Shown here: positions 1 to 7,395 of the stretch, in pieces
How the letters are laid out: each line of letters starts with the position of its first letter
How positions within the stretch are numbered: position 1 is the first letter of the stretch
From: Porphyromonadaceae bacterium UBA7176
Lineage (GTDB): Bacteria > Bacteroidota > Bacteroidia > Bacteroidales > Muribaculaceae
Reading direction: 5' to 3'
DNA: 15,690 bases
Assembly: GCA_002491245.1 (NCBI GenBank)
Contig: DKVO01000022.1
Coordinates: 1-15,690, forward strand
Notes under the pieces: model-generated
Seen by the model: only the letters and a program-made list of their open reading frames with translations
Told to the model about the DNA's origin: nothing
Database searches by the model: none
Program-made: the position numbers and the translations under genes

Positions 1-21
1 CTAATTTTCACTACTTACTTA

Positions 22-1179
22 TTACGACGTCACATAATCTTCAAACCGCCCGAGTGCCTCCAGCAGACGCGAACGTGGACATGCTATATTCCAGCGCACG
101 AAGCGGTCATCGCCATACATCGCACCTGCGTTCAGCCACAGTTTCTCTCGCTCGAGAAGCTCCTCCTCAACCTGTGTGCCGCTCTTGCCAAGCGCCTCTA
201 CATTCATCCACACAAGATAGGTACCCTCCAGACGGCAAAGCGGCAGTTGCGGAAAATGATCTTCGCAATAAGCCTTCATCGCCTCATAGTTTCCTTGCAG
301 GTACTCTATCAGTTGGCCAAGCCATTCCTCGCCCTCATTATACGCCGCTATCGTACCTGCGACACCAAACGGATTGACATCGCACACCTCATTGATGTTT
401 ATCGCCCGGTCGATACGGCGGCGGAAACTTGCATTAGGGGTCACTATCGATGCGATCTGTAGACCGGCGGTATTGAAAGCCTTGCTCGGCGACACACAAG
501 TCACCGACTGCTCAACCAGCTCAGGCGGCAGTGTACCGTAAGGCGTATACCGATACCCTGGCAAAACAAGCTCACAATGTATCTCGTCACTGACGACCGT
601 CACACCGTTCGCCGCGCAGATACGCCCTATACGCATAAGATCGTCGTAGCTCCACACACGGCCGGCCGGATTAGCCGGATTGCACAGCAACATCAGTTTC
701 GCCGACGGATCTGCCGCCTTCTTCTCGAGATCCTCGAAATCTATCTCATAGCTGTCGCCGGTATAGCGGAGCGGATTTTCCAGACTCGTGCAGCCATTAT
801 TGCGTATCGACGAAAAAAAGCAGTTATACACCGGCGTCTGCACGATCACCTTATCGCCCGGCTCGGTAAGAGCCTTGATGATAGCAGATATTGCCGGAAC
901 GACTCCGGATGTATACATTATGCTCTCGCGCGCTATATTCCACCCGTGGCGGCGCGCGAACCAGTCGACGACAGCCCTGTAGTAATCCTCTCCCACCAGA
1001 GTATAGCCGAAAGCACCGTGCTCCACACGGCGACGCAAGGCCTCGGTCACACACGGGGCCGTAGCGAAGTCCATATCAGCGACCCAAAGAGGCAACACTC
1101 CGGGTTCGGAATCCCATTTATAACTTCCTGTACCGCAGCGATCCACGCCTCGGTCGAACGATGCTCTGAAATCAGTCAT
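22..1179 (-). CDS. MalY/PatB-type PLP-dependent C-S lyase / aminotransferase
   Basis: Fold-type I pyridoxal-phosphate enzyme of 385 residues, the usual length for the MalY/PatB group. Members cleave C-S bonds of cystathionine or cysteine conjugates (beta-lyase), giving pyruvate, ammonia and a thiol, in the cytosol. The sequence shows the SDEIH motif (Asp198, PLP pyridine contact), the SPSKAFN motif with Schiff-base Lys233, an NPANPAGR segment near residues 167-174, and an early LWVADMDF block typical of the subgroup. The ATG overlaps the end of the upstream DUF3737 gene by 8 bases (ATGACTGA), so the two are probably co-transcribed and translationally coupled. The stop lies at 22-24 and no terminator is visible before the window edge. 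The family is clear. The true substrate (cystathionine, cysteine-S-conjugate or an amino acid) cannot be read from sequence. Confidence 0.9.
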   Translation of the reverse strand: MTDFRASFDRGVDRCGTGSYKWDSEPGVLPLWVADMDFATAPCVTEALRRRVEHGAFGYTLVGEDYYRAVVDWFARRHGWNIARESIMYTSGVVPAISAIIKALTEPGDKVIVQTPVYNCFFSSIRNNGCTSLENPLRYTGDSYEIDFEDLEKKAADPSAKLMLLCNPANPAGRVWSYDDLMRIGRICAANGVTVVSDEIHCELVLPGYRYTPYGTLPPELVEQSVTCVSPSKAFNTAGLQIASIVTPNASFRRRIDRAININEVCDVNPFGVAGTIAAYNEGEEWLGQLIEYLQGNYEAMKAYCEDHFPQLPLCRLEGTYLVWMNVEALGKSGTQVEEELLEREKLWLNAGAMYGDDRFVRWNIACPRSRLLEALGRFEDYVTS

Positions 1180-2017
1180 TGGTCTCTATCCTACAATCAG
1201 CCGGAGCAAGTATGTTCGAATCAATTATAACCTCTCCTATACTCGGAGCCTTTATATAACCTGTCGTCGGATTTTTCACGCTCGTGATGGGCGATTTGAC
1301 AGTCGCACGCACCTCCGACTCCTCGAACGCGAGATCGCAGTCAGCGTCGAACGTACAGTTTTCAAGCACAAGGTCTGTGCAGTAGCACAGCGGCTGCGTG
1401 CCCGATATATGGCAATTGATCAGATGCAGACGATGGGAATGCCATCCAAGATATTCGCCGTGGAGCTCACTGTCGCGCACAGTCACATTCTCCGTCTCCC
1501 AGAAAGCATCCTTGGAGTGTATCACAGCATTACTTATCTCCACGTTTCGCGCATACTGGAACGAATAATTACCGTTCTGACGATAGCGGTCGATACGGAT
1601 GTCCGAACAATGCATGAAGATATAATCAGCATGATCGGTTGTCACGTCTCGGATATCTATATTCTTGCAGTGCCACAGCGTCTCCTGTGCGTCGGGGATA
1701 GCGACTCGGTCAAGCACCACACCATCCATCTCACGGAACATCTTGGGAGCGTTTACCAGCGTATTGCGCATCTCGCAGTCATCCGAGTACCACAACGCGG
1801 CTCGCGCACCGGGCTCAAAATCGCAATGGTCAATCTTGAAACCCTTCACATGCCAGAACGGATACTTGCCTTTGAACGTGCAACCCTCGGCCTCGATATT
1901 GCGGCAACGCTTCAGGGCCGATTCGCCCTCATTGAATGTCACCTTCACCAACCGCAGGTCATGGGCAGCGAATAGCGGACGCTCACCGCCGAACTCTTTA
2001 TTTTCTATTGTTTCCAT
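1172..2017 (-). CDS. DUF3737 family protein, predicted right-handed beta-helix
   Basis: 281-residue protein matching the DUF3737 family as I know it. It has no signal peptide, so it is probably cytosolic. The sequence is a run of short strand-turn repeats with stacked patterns such as ENCTF, NCHIS, VRDSELHG and IDHCDFEPG, in which hydrophobic and Asn/Cys positions recur about every 20 residues. This is the signature of a pectate-lyase-like parallel beta-helix. No catalytic role is established for the family, and I cannot assign one. The gene overlaps the start of the PLP lyase by 8 bases, which suggests the two products act together. The ATG at 2015-2017 follows an AT-rich stretch with a possible -7 box at 2037-2044. 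Confidence 0.85.
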   Translation of the reverse strand: METIENKEFGGERPLFAAHDLRLVKVTFNEGESALKRCRNIEAEGCTFKGKYPFWHVKGFKIDHCDFEPGARAALWYSDDCEMRNTLVNAPKMFREMDGVVLDRVAIPDAQETLWHCKNIDIRDVTTDHADYIFMHCSDIRIDRYRQNGNYSFQYARNVEISNAVIHSKDAFWETENVTVRDSELHGEYLGWHSHRLHLINCHISGTQPLCYCTDLVLENCTFDADCDLAFEESEVRATVKSPITSVKNPTTGYIKAPSIGEVIIDSNILAPADCRIETND

Positions 2018-2036
2018 ACACTTGATTTTAGTTCTC

Positions 2037-2044
2037 CAAAATTA
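2037..2044 (-). promoter_or_regulatory. Possible -7 box for DUF3737-malY
   Basis: On the minus strand this reads TAATTTTG, a full match to the Bacteroidetes TAnnTTTG -7 element, 19 bases before the DUF3737 start. A TTTG lies upstream (plus 2061-2064), but the spacing is 16 bases rather than the usual 19-21. The -7 box is credible and the -33 box is weak. Confidence 0.45.
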
Positions 2045-2068
2045 ATAAAAAAACTAATATCAAAGTCT

Positions 2069-2126
2069 GAAACACCCCGCATTTTTAACCAAGCAGCATC
2101 GCAAATAGAAGCGCGACACTCATGTC
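2069..2126 (+). repeat. Dispersed hairpin repeat, solitary copy C
   Basis: This copy matches the repeat array at the window end. It shares GAAAC and CCGCATTTT (2077-2085), then exactly 19 bases of spacer as in copy A, then ATAGAAGCGC. It also shares the CAGCATCGCA segment with copy B, and it ends in a small hairpin, GACA-CTCA-TGTC. The stem differs from copy B (GACT/AGTC) by a compensating pair. It lies between ispF and DUF3737. The element has no visible ORF and its type is not recognised. Confidence 0.65.
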
Positions 2127-2128
2127 AA

Positions 2129-2159
2129 ACCACGTATGGAGCGAAGCGACATGCGTGGT
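2129..2159. repeat. Inverted repeat directly after the ispF stop
   Basis: ACCACGTATG (2129-2138) pairs with CATGCGTGGT (2150-2159) around an 11-base loop. This gives a 10-bp stem with one G-U wobble when read as plus-strand RNA, or one A-C mismatch as minus-strand RNA. It begins one base past the ispF stop codon. It could help end or stabilise the ispF transcript, but there is no long U-run on the minus side, so a classic intrinsic terminator is not clearly shown. Confidence 0.6.
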
Positions 2160-2160
2160 C

Positions 2161-2643
2161 TTATCCTCGCCCTATCAGCGCCACAGCCTGGGCCGCGATA
2201 CCCTCGCCACGACCCGTGAAGCCAAGATGTTCAGTTGTGGTAGCCTTTACCCCCACACAGTCGATATCAACCCCAAGGTCGGAGGCAATATTAGCACGCA
2301 TCGCATCGATATAAGGCCGCATCTTCGGTGCCTGTGCTATGATGGTCACATCAACATTGACCGGCCTGTAACCCTTGCCGGAGAGCAACGACACAACATG
2401 CCTCAGCAACATCCGCGAGTCAGCACCGCGCCAGCGCTCATCCGTATCCGGAAAATGGAGACCGATATCACCCAACGCCGCAGCTCCGAGCAACGCATCG
2501 CTCAACGCATGGAGGGCGACATCCGCATCGCTATGCCCTAACAATCCCTTTTCATACGGAATATCCACTCCGCACACAATGCACCGCCGTCCCTCGACAA
2601 GCCTATGCACATCAAATCCGTTTCCTATCCTGAAATCCATCAT
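2161..2643 (-). CDS. ispF: 2-C-methyl-D-erythritol 2,4-cyclodiphosphate synthase
   Basis: Catalyses cyclisation of CDP-methylerythritol 2-phosphate to 2-C-methyl-D-erythritol 2,4-cyclodiphosphate with release of CMP, in the MEP isoprenoid pathway. It acts as a cytosolic homotrimer. The 160-residue length is normal. Metal ligands are Asp11, His13 (in GFDVHRL) and His45 (in HSDADVALHALSDALLG). The C-terminal block with ATTTEHLGFTGRGEGI is the family signature. The start is MetMet (ATGATG); either Met could serve. A GAGGAT purine run lies between the porV stop and the ATG, one of the few Shine-Dalgarno-like sites in the window. Only 6 bases separate it from porV, so the two form an operon. Confidence 0.97.
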   Translation of the reverse strand: MMDFRIGNGFDVHRLVEGRRCIVCGVDIPYEKGLLGHSDADVALHALSDALLGAAALGDIGLHFPDTDERWRGADSRMLLRHVVSLLSGKGYRPVNVDVTIIAQAPKMRPYIDAMRANIASDLGVDIDCVGVKATTTEHLGFTGRGEGIAAQAVALIGRG

Positions 2644-2649
2644 ATCCTC

Positions 2650-3846
2650 TTATCTCTTGCCCAACAGATCGCGCAAGCCATCCATATCGAAAGTAAGAGT
2701 GAAACGCAACGTCTGGTCAAGCGGCGACGTTTGGGCTGTTGCCATCATATAAGATGCATCCAGACGCACAACATTCAGCGAAAATCCGGCTCCGATACCG
2801 AAATACTGGCGGTTGCCCTTGTATTGGTTCTCGTAGTAATATCCGGCACGGAGGAAAAACTGATTGTTGTAGGCATACTCCGCGCCAAGCGACCATGTGA
2901 TTTCGCGCAGCTCCTCCTTCATTCCACCGGGTGCATCGCCAAACGACTTGAAGATACCCGTGATAGGCGACATATTGCGCCAGTCCTCCAGTTTGGTGAT
3001 ATACTCCTCTTCACCCTCCACTCCGTCGGCAAAATCGCTCCGCCGGGGTTTTGCCGGCACAAGCAGTTTGTTGAGGTCAAGGCCGATGGCAAGAGTATGA
3101 TAGTCAGCCAAAGGAAACATGAACGACGTACCGAGCTTGAGGTTCGTCGGAAGGAAAGCCGGGTTTTCTCCGCCTTCATACGACACCTTCGTACCGATAT
3201 TCGATATATTCCAGCCCCACGACCACTGGCACTCGTTACGACCGATTATAGGATACGTCGTATAGTAGCCCGATATATCGGCGGCAAACGCCGATGCGCC
3301 CGTATTCTGGTCTCCGGCATAAGAGTCGCTGAAACCCAGTGCCGAATAAATGTAGCGGAACACAACTCCCATCGAGAACTTCTCCGACAACTTGCGCGAA
3401 TAACCCACGTCGAACGACATCTCATAAGGGCTCAGCGACTGTCCCACGATACCCTGCTCTTCCGACATATTTATCTCACCAAGCGAAAAATAGCGCAGCG
3501 AAGCCGACACTGCCTGATTATCGCCCGAGCCTATCTTGTAATAGCCCGACAGGTCGGCGAGAAATATATCATTCACAAGTTTGCGCAGCCACGGCGTATA
3601 GTTGAGCGACACCGCAGCCTGGCTCCACGCGAAAGCATACTTCGACGGGTTCCAGTACTGCGAATTGGCATCAGGGTCGGTGGCGGCGCCAAGATCGCCC
3701 ATCGATGCGCCTCGGGCGTCGGGTGCGATACCAAGCGACGTCACACCGGTCTCGATAGGGTTGAACTCATTCTTGCCGTCGGCGCTCGCTGCAAAAGCCA
3801 CTCCTAACGCAAGCAGGGAAAATATAAGTCGGTATATTGGTCTCAT
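2650..3846 (-). CDS. porV: Type IX secretion system outer-membrane protein PorV
   Basis: 398-residue FadL-like beta-barrel of the PorV/LptO family. PorV shuttles T9SS cargo from the SprA (Sov) translocon to the PorU sortase and is itself a member of the cell-surface attachment complex. A signal peptide spans about residues 1-22 (hydrophobic LIFSLLALGVAFAASA). The family-typical N-terminal segment follows, with GVTSLGIAPDARGASMGDLGAA and a YWNPSKYA motif. The rest alternates in amphipathic strands rich in Tyr and Phe, and the last strand region is LRFTLTFDM. The gene is followed within 6 bases by ispF. No strong promoter was seen in the 79 bases before it, so it may be read from the nucleosidase-AlbA unit. 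Its partner PorU lies 6.3 kb away on the other strand. Confidence 0.93.
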   Translation of the reverse strand: MRPIYRLIFSLLALGVAFAASADGKNEFNPIETGVTSLGIAPDARGASMGDLGAATDPDANSQYWNPSKYAFAWSQAAVSLNYTPWLRKLVNDIFLADLSGYYKIGSGDNQAVSASLRYFSLGEINMSEEQGIVGQSLSPYEMSFDVGYSRKLSEKFSMGVVFRYIYSALGFSDSYAGDQNTGASAFAADISGYYTTYPIIGRNECQWSWGWNISNIGTKVSYEGGENPAFLPTNLKLGTSFMFPLADYHTLAIGLDLNKLLVPAKPRRSDFADGVEGEEEYITKLEDWRNMSPITGIFKSFGDAPGGMKEELREITWSLGAEYAYNNQFFLRAGYYYENQYKGNRQYFGIGAGFSLNVVRLDASYMMATAQTSPLDQTLRFTLTFDMDGLRDLLGKR

Positions 3847-3925
3847 TTTTAGAAACTGCGCTGATTTATTGATGCGCTAATGGTATAACTATTTTTTTCC
3901 CCGTTTATTGTCCTTGTCCACGATA

Positions 3926-4579
3926 TTACTCCATCACAGCCCTTATCACGAAGCGACCGCCGGCATACTCGAAATCCACAAGCCCTATCGACGCAAGACG
4001 CACCACCGCATCCTCTGCAGCCCCGAAAGAGATATGAAGGTCGATTGCAACACGTCGCAAATCATCCACAGCACCTCGGGTGGCAATATAATCAAGCACC
4101 CGGGCATCCGGACCGTCAGCATTAAAAGGTACTCCTCCCTGCAATTCCCACGACCGCACCATCAGCGGATGGGCCGCAATATTTTCATCCGCTACGCGGT
4201 AGTACGCACGGAGACTGCCGTCAGGCTCAACCGCATAGACTGGCCTCCGTGGAGTCGACGCGATCTCCGCAACTATCACATGCACAGGTCCGTCAACCCG
4301 GTAAGCCTTGAAATCGACATGCTGGGCAGGCTTGCAATAGCGCTCTGCCGCCTGTTCCACCACATAGATATCCTCCTCATTGCGCACACCTGCGACAACC
4401 CCGTTATCCTTCACTCCGATCAGCAGACGGCCCCCGTCGCGGTTGGCAAACGCCGACAGCGACCGCGCTATCTTTCGTGCATCGCTTATGGCATATTTGA
4501 AATCCTGGGTCTGATGCTCGCCCTGTGCTATCCACTCGCGCAGCAGGCGTGTGCCGCGTATAGCCTGCAGGTCTTTCAT
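3926..4579 (-). CDS. Schlafen AlbA_2-domain protein with C-terminal winged-helix
   Basis: 217-residue cytosolic protein. Residues about 18-130 form an AlbA_2/Schlafen-like domain: the hallmark E-(Q)T-QDFKYAISD start, then KIARSLSAFANRDGGRLLIGVKDNG and later a YYRVADEN segment. Residues about 150-217 look like a winged helix (DARVLDYIATRGAVDDLRRVA). In Bacteroidales such proteins are usually labelled putative DNA-binding or ATP-binding regulators. Relatives include nucleases and RNA-directed effectors, but no nuclease active site is evident to me. The start codon immediately follows the nucleosidase TAG stop with no gap, so translation is probably coupled. Function remains unassigned beyond nucleic-acid binding. 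Confidence 0.85.
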   Translation of the reverse strand: MKDLQAIRGTRLLREWIAQGEHQTQDFKYAISDARKIARSLSAFANRDGGRLLIGVKDNGVVAGVRNEEDIYVVEQAAERYCKPAQHVDFKAYRVDGPVHVIVAEIASTPRRPVYAVEPDGSLRAYYRVADENIAAHPLMVRSWELQGGVPFNADGPDARVLDYIATRGAVDDLRRVAIDLHISFGAAEDAVVRLASIGLVDFEYAGGRFVIRAVME

Positions 4580-5257
4580 CTACAATAGTTCCAACAGTCG
4601 TTCCACCGCCTTGAATGTAGCCTCGGGTGCTGCCGTCCAGAAATTTTCGTAAGCCGCAGCATTGCCCCCCTCGCCGGGAGTGTCGCTCACCACTCGGAGG
4701 CACACGAAAGGCACTCCGTGAAGATAGCACGCATGGGCTATCGCTGCCGACTCCATATCCACCGCCAACGCATCCGGATACAAGGCAAGTATCCGGTCGA
4801 GATCCTCGCGGCGGTCCACAAAGATATCCCCCGACGCAAGAAGGCCTTCCTTAGCCCCGAGCGCCTTGCGCACATCGGCATCAAGCGGACACTCAAAACG
4901 GGCCGGACATCCGGCAGCCGCACCTGGCTCTGTACCCGGGCCACACCACACATCATGGTAAGCCACTTCTGTGGCAAGCACCACATCGAGCACGCGCGCA
5001 GGCGAAGAAGTAGCACCCGTACCACCGGCCACTCCGGTGTTTATCACAATATCAGGCTCAAAGAGATCCAGCATATCTGCAGCCCCCAGAGCGGCATTCA
5101 CCTTGCCTATGCCGCACTTGCCTACAACTATATCGCGCCCGGCCAGACGGCCCTGATAATAATCACGGTTACCATATCCTACCGTATTGAGATCTTCAAG
5201 CATGGGGAGCAACAACTGAAGCTCCTTATCCATCGCCACTATGATACCTATTTTCAT
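4580..5257 (-). CDS. mtnN: 5'-methylthioadenosine/S-adenosylhomocysteine nucleosidase
   Basis: Hydrolyses the N-glycosidic bond of MTA, SAH and often 5'-deoxyadenosine, releasing adenine for salvage and keeping methylation and radical-SAM reactions going. The 225-residue length fits the PNP/UDP family. Key residues are Glu12 (IVAMDKE), Glu169 in VDMESAAIAH (ribose and catalytic site) and Asp192 in RVVSDTPGEGG (adenine N7 proton donor). The glycine-rich NTGVAGGTG lies at about 73-81. A futalosine hydrolase role is possible for this fold but less likely, since the MESAAIAH and SD motifs match MTAN. The 5' leader contains a 7-bp hairpin and lies behind the fabF terminator. The gene is joined stop-to-start with the AlbA_2 gene. 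Confidence 0.92.
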   Translation of the reverse strand: MKIGIIVAMDKELQLLLPMLEDLNTVGYGNRDYYQGRLAGRDIVVGKCGIGKVNAALGAADMLDLFEPDIVINTGVAGGTGATSSPARVLDVVLATEVAYHDVWCGPGTEPGAAAGCPARFECPLDADVRKALGAKEGLLASGDIFVDRREDLDRILALYPDALAVDMESAAIAHACYLHGVPFVCLRVVSDTPGEGGNAAAYENFWTAAPEATFKAVERLLELL

Positions 5258-5274
5258 ATTCTCACCACTTACAA

Positions 5275-5293
5275 GGTGTTTTTATCAAACACC
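5275..5293. repeat. Hairpin in the nucleosidase leader
   Basis: GGTGTTT (5275-5281) and AAACACC (5287-5293) form a perfect 7-bp stem with a 5-base loop. It lies 17 bases before the mtnN start on the minus strand and after the fabF terminator. It may be a second terminator stem or a leader structure. There is no U-run behind it. Confidence 0.45.
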
Positions 5294-5307
5294 CTCTTAC
5301 TTATGAT

Positions 5308-5338
5308 AAAAAACCGGCTCAACGATGCGTCAAGCCGG
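5308..5338 (-). terminator. Intrinsic terminator after fabF
   Basis: On the minus strand CCGGCT (plus 5333-5338) pairs with AGCCGG (plus 5314-5319) around a 13-base loop and is followed by TTTTTT (plus 5308-5313). It begins 23 bases after the fabF stop and should end the acpP-fabF transcript before mtnN. Confidence 0.8.
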
Positions 5339-5361
5339 CAAATTCTGTCTGTCCAGTACTC

Positions 5362-6633
5362 TTATGCTTCAAACTTCTTCACGATAACAGTGGCATTGTG
5401 GCCGCCGAAACCGAATGAGTTCGAGAGGGCCGCACGCACTTCGCGTTTCTGAGCCTTGTCGAAAGTGAAGTTGAGCGAGTAGTCGATATTCTCGTCCACA
5501 TCCTCAGGATCGTGGTTGATTGTCGGGGGAACGATATCCTCCTCCACTGCCTTGATCGAGAACACTGCCTCCAGTGCGCCTGTAGCGCCGAGCAGATGTC
5601 CTGTCATCGATTTGGTCGACGAGATATTGAGTTTCTTGGCAGCATCGCCGAAAAGCTCTACGATAGCCTTCACCTCGCTCACGTCGCCTACAGGAGTCGA
5701 TGTTCCGTGGACGTTGATGTAGTCGATATCATCGGGTGTCATACCGGCATCCTCGAGAGCGGCCGACATCGCGAGTTTCGCGCCAAGGCCATCAGGATGG
5801 GTAGCGGTCAGGTGATAAGCGTCTGCGCTCATGCCGCCGCCGGCAACCTCGCAATAGATATGGGCACCACGTGCAAGGGCATGTTCAAGCTCTTCGAGCA
5901 CAAGCACAGCCGAGCCTTCGCCCATCACGAAACCGTCGCGGCTCTTGCTGAAAGGACGCGATGCTGTCTCGGGGCTGTCATTACGGGTCGACAAAGCGTG
6001 CATCGAATTGAAACCGCCAACACCGGCAGGGAAAATAGCTGCTTCGGCACCGCCGGTAAGGAACACGTCGGCCTTGCCGAGACGGATAAGATTGAATGCG
6101 TCGATAATCGCGTTGTTCGACGATGCGCAAGCCGATACCACACCGTAGTTCGGGCCGTGGTAGCCATATTCCATCGATATGTGACCGCTGGCGATGTCCG
6201 CGATCATCTTGGGGATGAAGAAAGGATTATATTTCGGGCCTTTGTCGGCATTGAGGGCATAGTAGCCGGCTTCCTCTTCAAAAGTGTGAAGACCACCGAT
6301 ACCTGCGGCAACTATTACTCCGACACGGTCTTTGTTCACAGTGCCTTCGGGGGCCTCTTCGAGACCGGCATCCTTTACGGCCTGACGGGCAGCCACAAGG
6401 GCATATTGAGCGTACAGGTCGAGCTGGCGCATTTTCTTGCGGTCGAAGTGTTCTTCGGGGTGGAAGTCCTTGACCTCGCAGGCAAACTGTGTCTTGAAAA
6501 GACTTGCATCGAAGTGGGTGATAGGTCCGGCACCGCTGACTCCGGCTTTTGCGTTCTCCCAGGTCGTGGCAACATCATTGCCAAGGGGTGTGATGGCGCC
6601 AAGACCGGTTACTACTACTCTTTTGAGTTCCAT
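5362..6633 (-). CDS. fabF: Beta-ketoacyl-[ACP] synthase II
   Basis: Condenses malonyl-ACP with acyl-ACP to elongate fatty acids in the cytosol. The 423 residues form a complete thiolase-fold KAS II enzyme. The catalytic triad is visible: Cys169 in VVSACASSN, His309 in NVHGTSTPVGD and His346 in TKSMTGHLLGATGALEA. The C-terminal SNSFGFGGHNA glycine loop is intact. It lies 104 bases downstream of acpP, with a GC-rich hairpin between them, and ends at its own terminator. The RNase III gene that often follows acpP-fabF in other bacteria is absent here. The ATG at 6631-6633 begins the standard KRVVVTGLGAITPLG. Confidence 0.97.
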   Translation of the reverse strand: MELKRVVVTGLGAITPLGNDVATTWENAKAGVSGAGPITHFDASLFKTQFACEVKDFHPEEHFDRKKMRQLDLYAQYALVAARQAVKDAGLEEAPEGTVNKDRVGVIVAAGIGGLHTFEEEAGYYALNADKGPKYNPFFIPKMIADIASGHISMEYGYHGPNYGVVSACASSNNAIIDAFNLIRLGKADVFLTGGAEAAIFPAGVGGFNSMHALSTRNDSPETASRPFSKSRDGFVMGEGSAVLVLEELEHALARGAHIYCEVAGGGMSADAYHLTATHPDGLGAKLAMSAALEDAGMTPDDIDYINVHGTSTPVGDVSEVKAIVELFGDAAKKLNISSTKSMTGHLLGATGALEAVFSIKAVEEDIVPPTINHDPEDVDENIDYSLNFTFDKAQKREVRAALSNSFGFGGHNATVIVKKFEA

Positions 6634-6662
6634 ATATACTTATGTGGCTGTATAAAATAAAG

Positions 6663-6703
6663 AAACCGCCGCTCTTTTCTTTGCCGAAAATCCGCGGCGG
6701 CTT
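6663..6703 (-). terminator. Hairpin between acpP and fabF, probable attenuator
   Basis: Plus-strand CCGCCGC (6666-6672) pairs with GCGGCGG (6694-6700) around a 21-base loop. Read on the minus strand, the stem is followed by TTTCTTTATTTTA, a loose U-rich tract. It would partly end transcription after acpP and let some continue into fabF, giving the high ACP-to-FabF ratio that cells need. The long loop makes it weaker than the other terminators in this window. Confidence 0.55.
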
Positions 6704-6737
6704 TGAGTTTCTTTAGTGTGCTGACGCGGTAAGTCCC

Positions 6738-6974
6738 TTACGCAGCGTGGGCTTCTACGAAGGCAACAGCGTCACCTACAGTTTTAATCTTCTCGGCTTC
6801 TTCGTCGGGAATTGTGATACCGAATTCCTTCTCGAAGTCCATGATAAGTTCTACAGTGTCAAGGCTGTCAGCGCCCAGATCTGTGATGAATGAAGCTGAT
6901 TCTGTTACTTTTTCGGGCTCTACACCGAGTTTGTCTACTACGATGCTTTTCACGCGATCTGCGATTTCAGACAT
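6738..6974 (-). CDS. acpP: Acyl carrier protein
   Basis: 78-residue acidic carrier protein that holds growing acyl chains on a 4'-phosphopantetheine arm. The attachment site is Ser37 in LGADSLDTVELIM. The four-helix pattern is complete, ending KIKTVGDAVAFVEAHAA. The high Glu/Asp content is typical. It is the first gene of the acpP-fabF unit. A -7-like box lies 45 bases upstream. Confidence 0.98.
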   Translation of the reverse strand: MSEIADRVKSIVVDKLGVEPEKVTESASFITDLGADSLDTVELIMDFEKEFGITIPDEEAEKIKTVGDAVAFVEAHAA

Positions 6975-7018
6975 ATTCGTTTAATATTTGAGATTAATAA
7001 AATTCACGTTTTGCGGTG

Positions 7019-7050
7019 CAAAGTAACGAAAAATTCACCGAATACGGAAA
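7019..7050 (-). promoter_or_regulatory. Probable acpP promoter
   Basis: On the minus strand the -7 box is TTACTTTG (plus 7019-7026), one base off TAnnTTTG. A TTTC (plus 7047-7050) sits 20 bases upstream in the -33 position, one base off TTTG. Transcription would start about 40 bases before the ATG. Confidence 0.5.
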
Positions 7051-7258
7051 TTTTTATTGAATACGACCCCTCTTACCGACCCCTTTACAACTCCTAAAAC
7101 ACGCCTACACAGCACTCTAAGCCACTTTTTACGCAATTGTGAAATATTGTTAATGAAGCTGTCGCGTTTTATACAATATATATACTCTCGCTCCGTTTTC
7201 CAACCTCCCTACCGCCTCTCACCACTGCCAGACACCAAGTCAAATTCGCTTGCATTTC

Positions 7259-7293
7259 TGTTACAATTTAGTCACACAAAGCTCTTTGTAACA
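7259..7293. repeat. Perfect 8-bp inverted repeat in the sigma upstream region
   Basis: TGTTACAA (7259-7266) and TTGTAACA (7286-7293) are exact reverse complements separated by 19 bases. A second inverted repeat, ACAAAG-CT-CTTTGT, lies within and overlaps the right arm. It lies about 100 bases before the predicted sigma promoter. It could be an operator; chance is not excluded in AT-rich DNA. Confidence 0.4.
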
Positions 7294-7395
7294 ATAGCGC
7301 AACAAATAATACACTATTCAATACACTGCAAATCAACATTTTATCAATACTTATTCATTTTCTTTATTGTATTAACACTCATTAACATTAAAAAT

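Noticed and set aside
2605..3807. 400-codon open frame on the plus strand opposite porV
   Set aside because: It is antisense to a clear PorV gene, rich in Arg, His and Ile as expected for a shadow frame, and has no domain or promoter.
3855..3880. Possible hairpin upstream of porV (GCGC ... GCGC)
   Set aside because: Only four pairs around a 12-base loop with no U-run; too weak to call.
3908..5452. Plus-strand open frames opposite the AlbA_2 and nucleosidase genes
   Set aside because: Both genes on the minus strand have full family motifs; the plus-strand translations show none.
5512..6660. 382-codon open frame opposite fabF
   Set aside because: It lies fully antisense to an intact fabF. 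Its composition is Cys/His/Gly-rich without any recognisable fold, so it is a shadow of codon bias.
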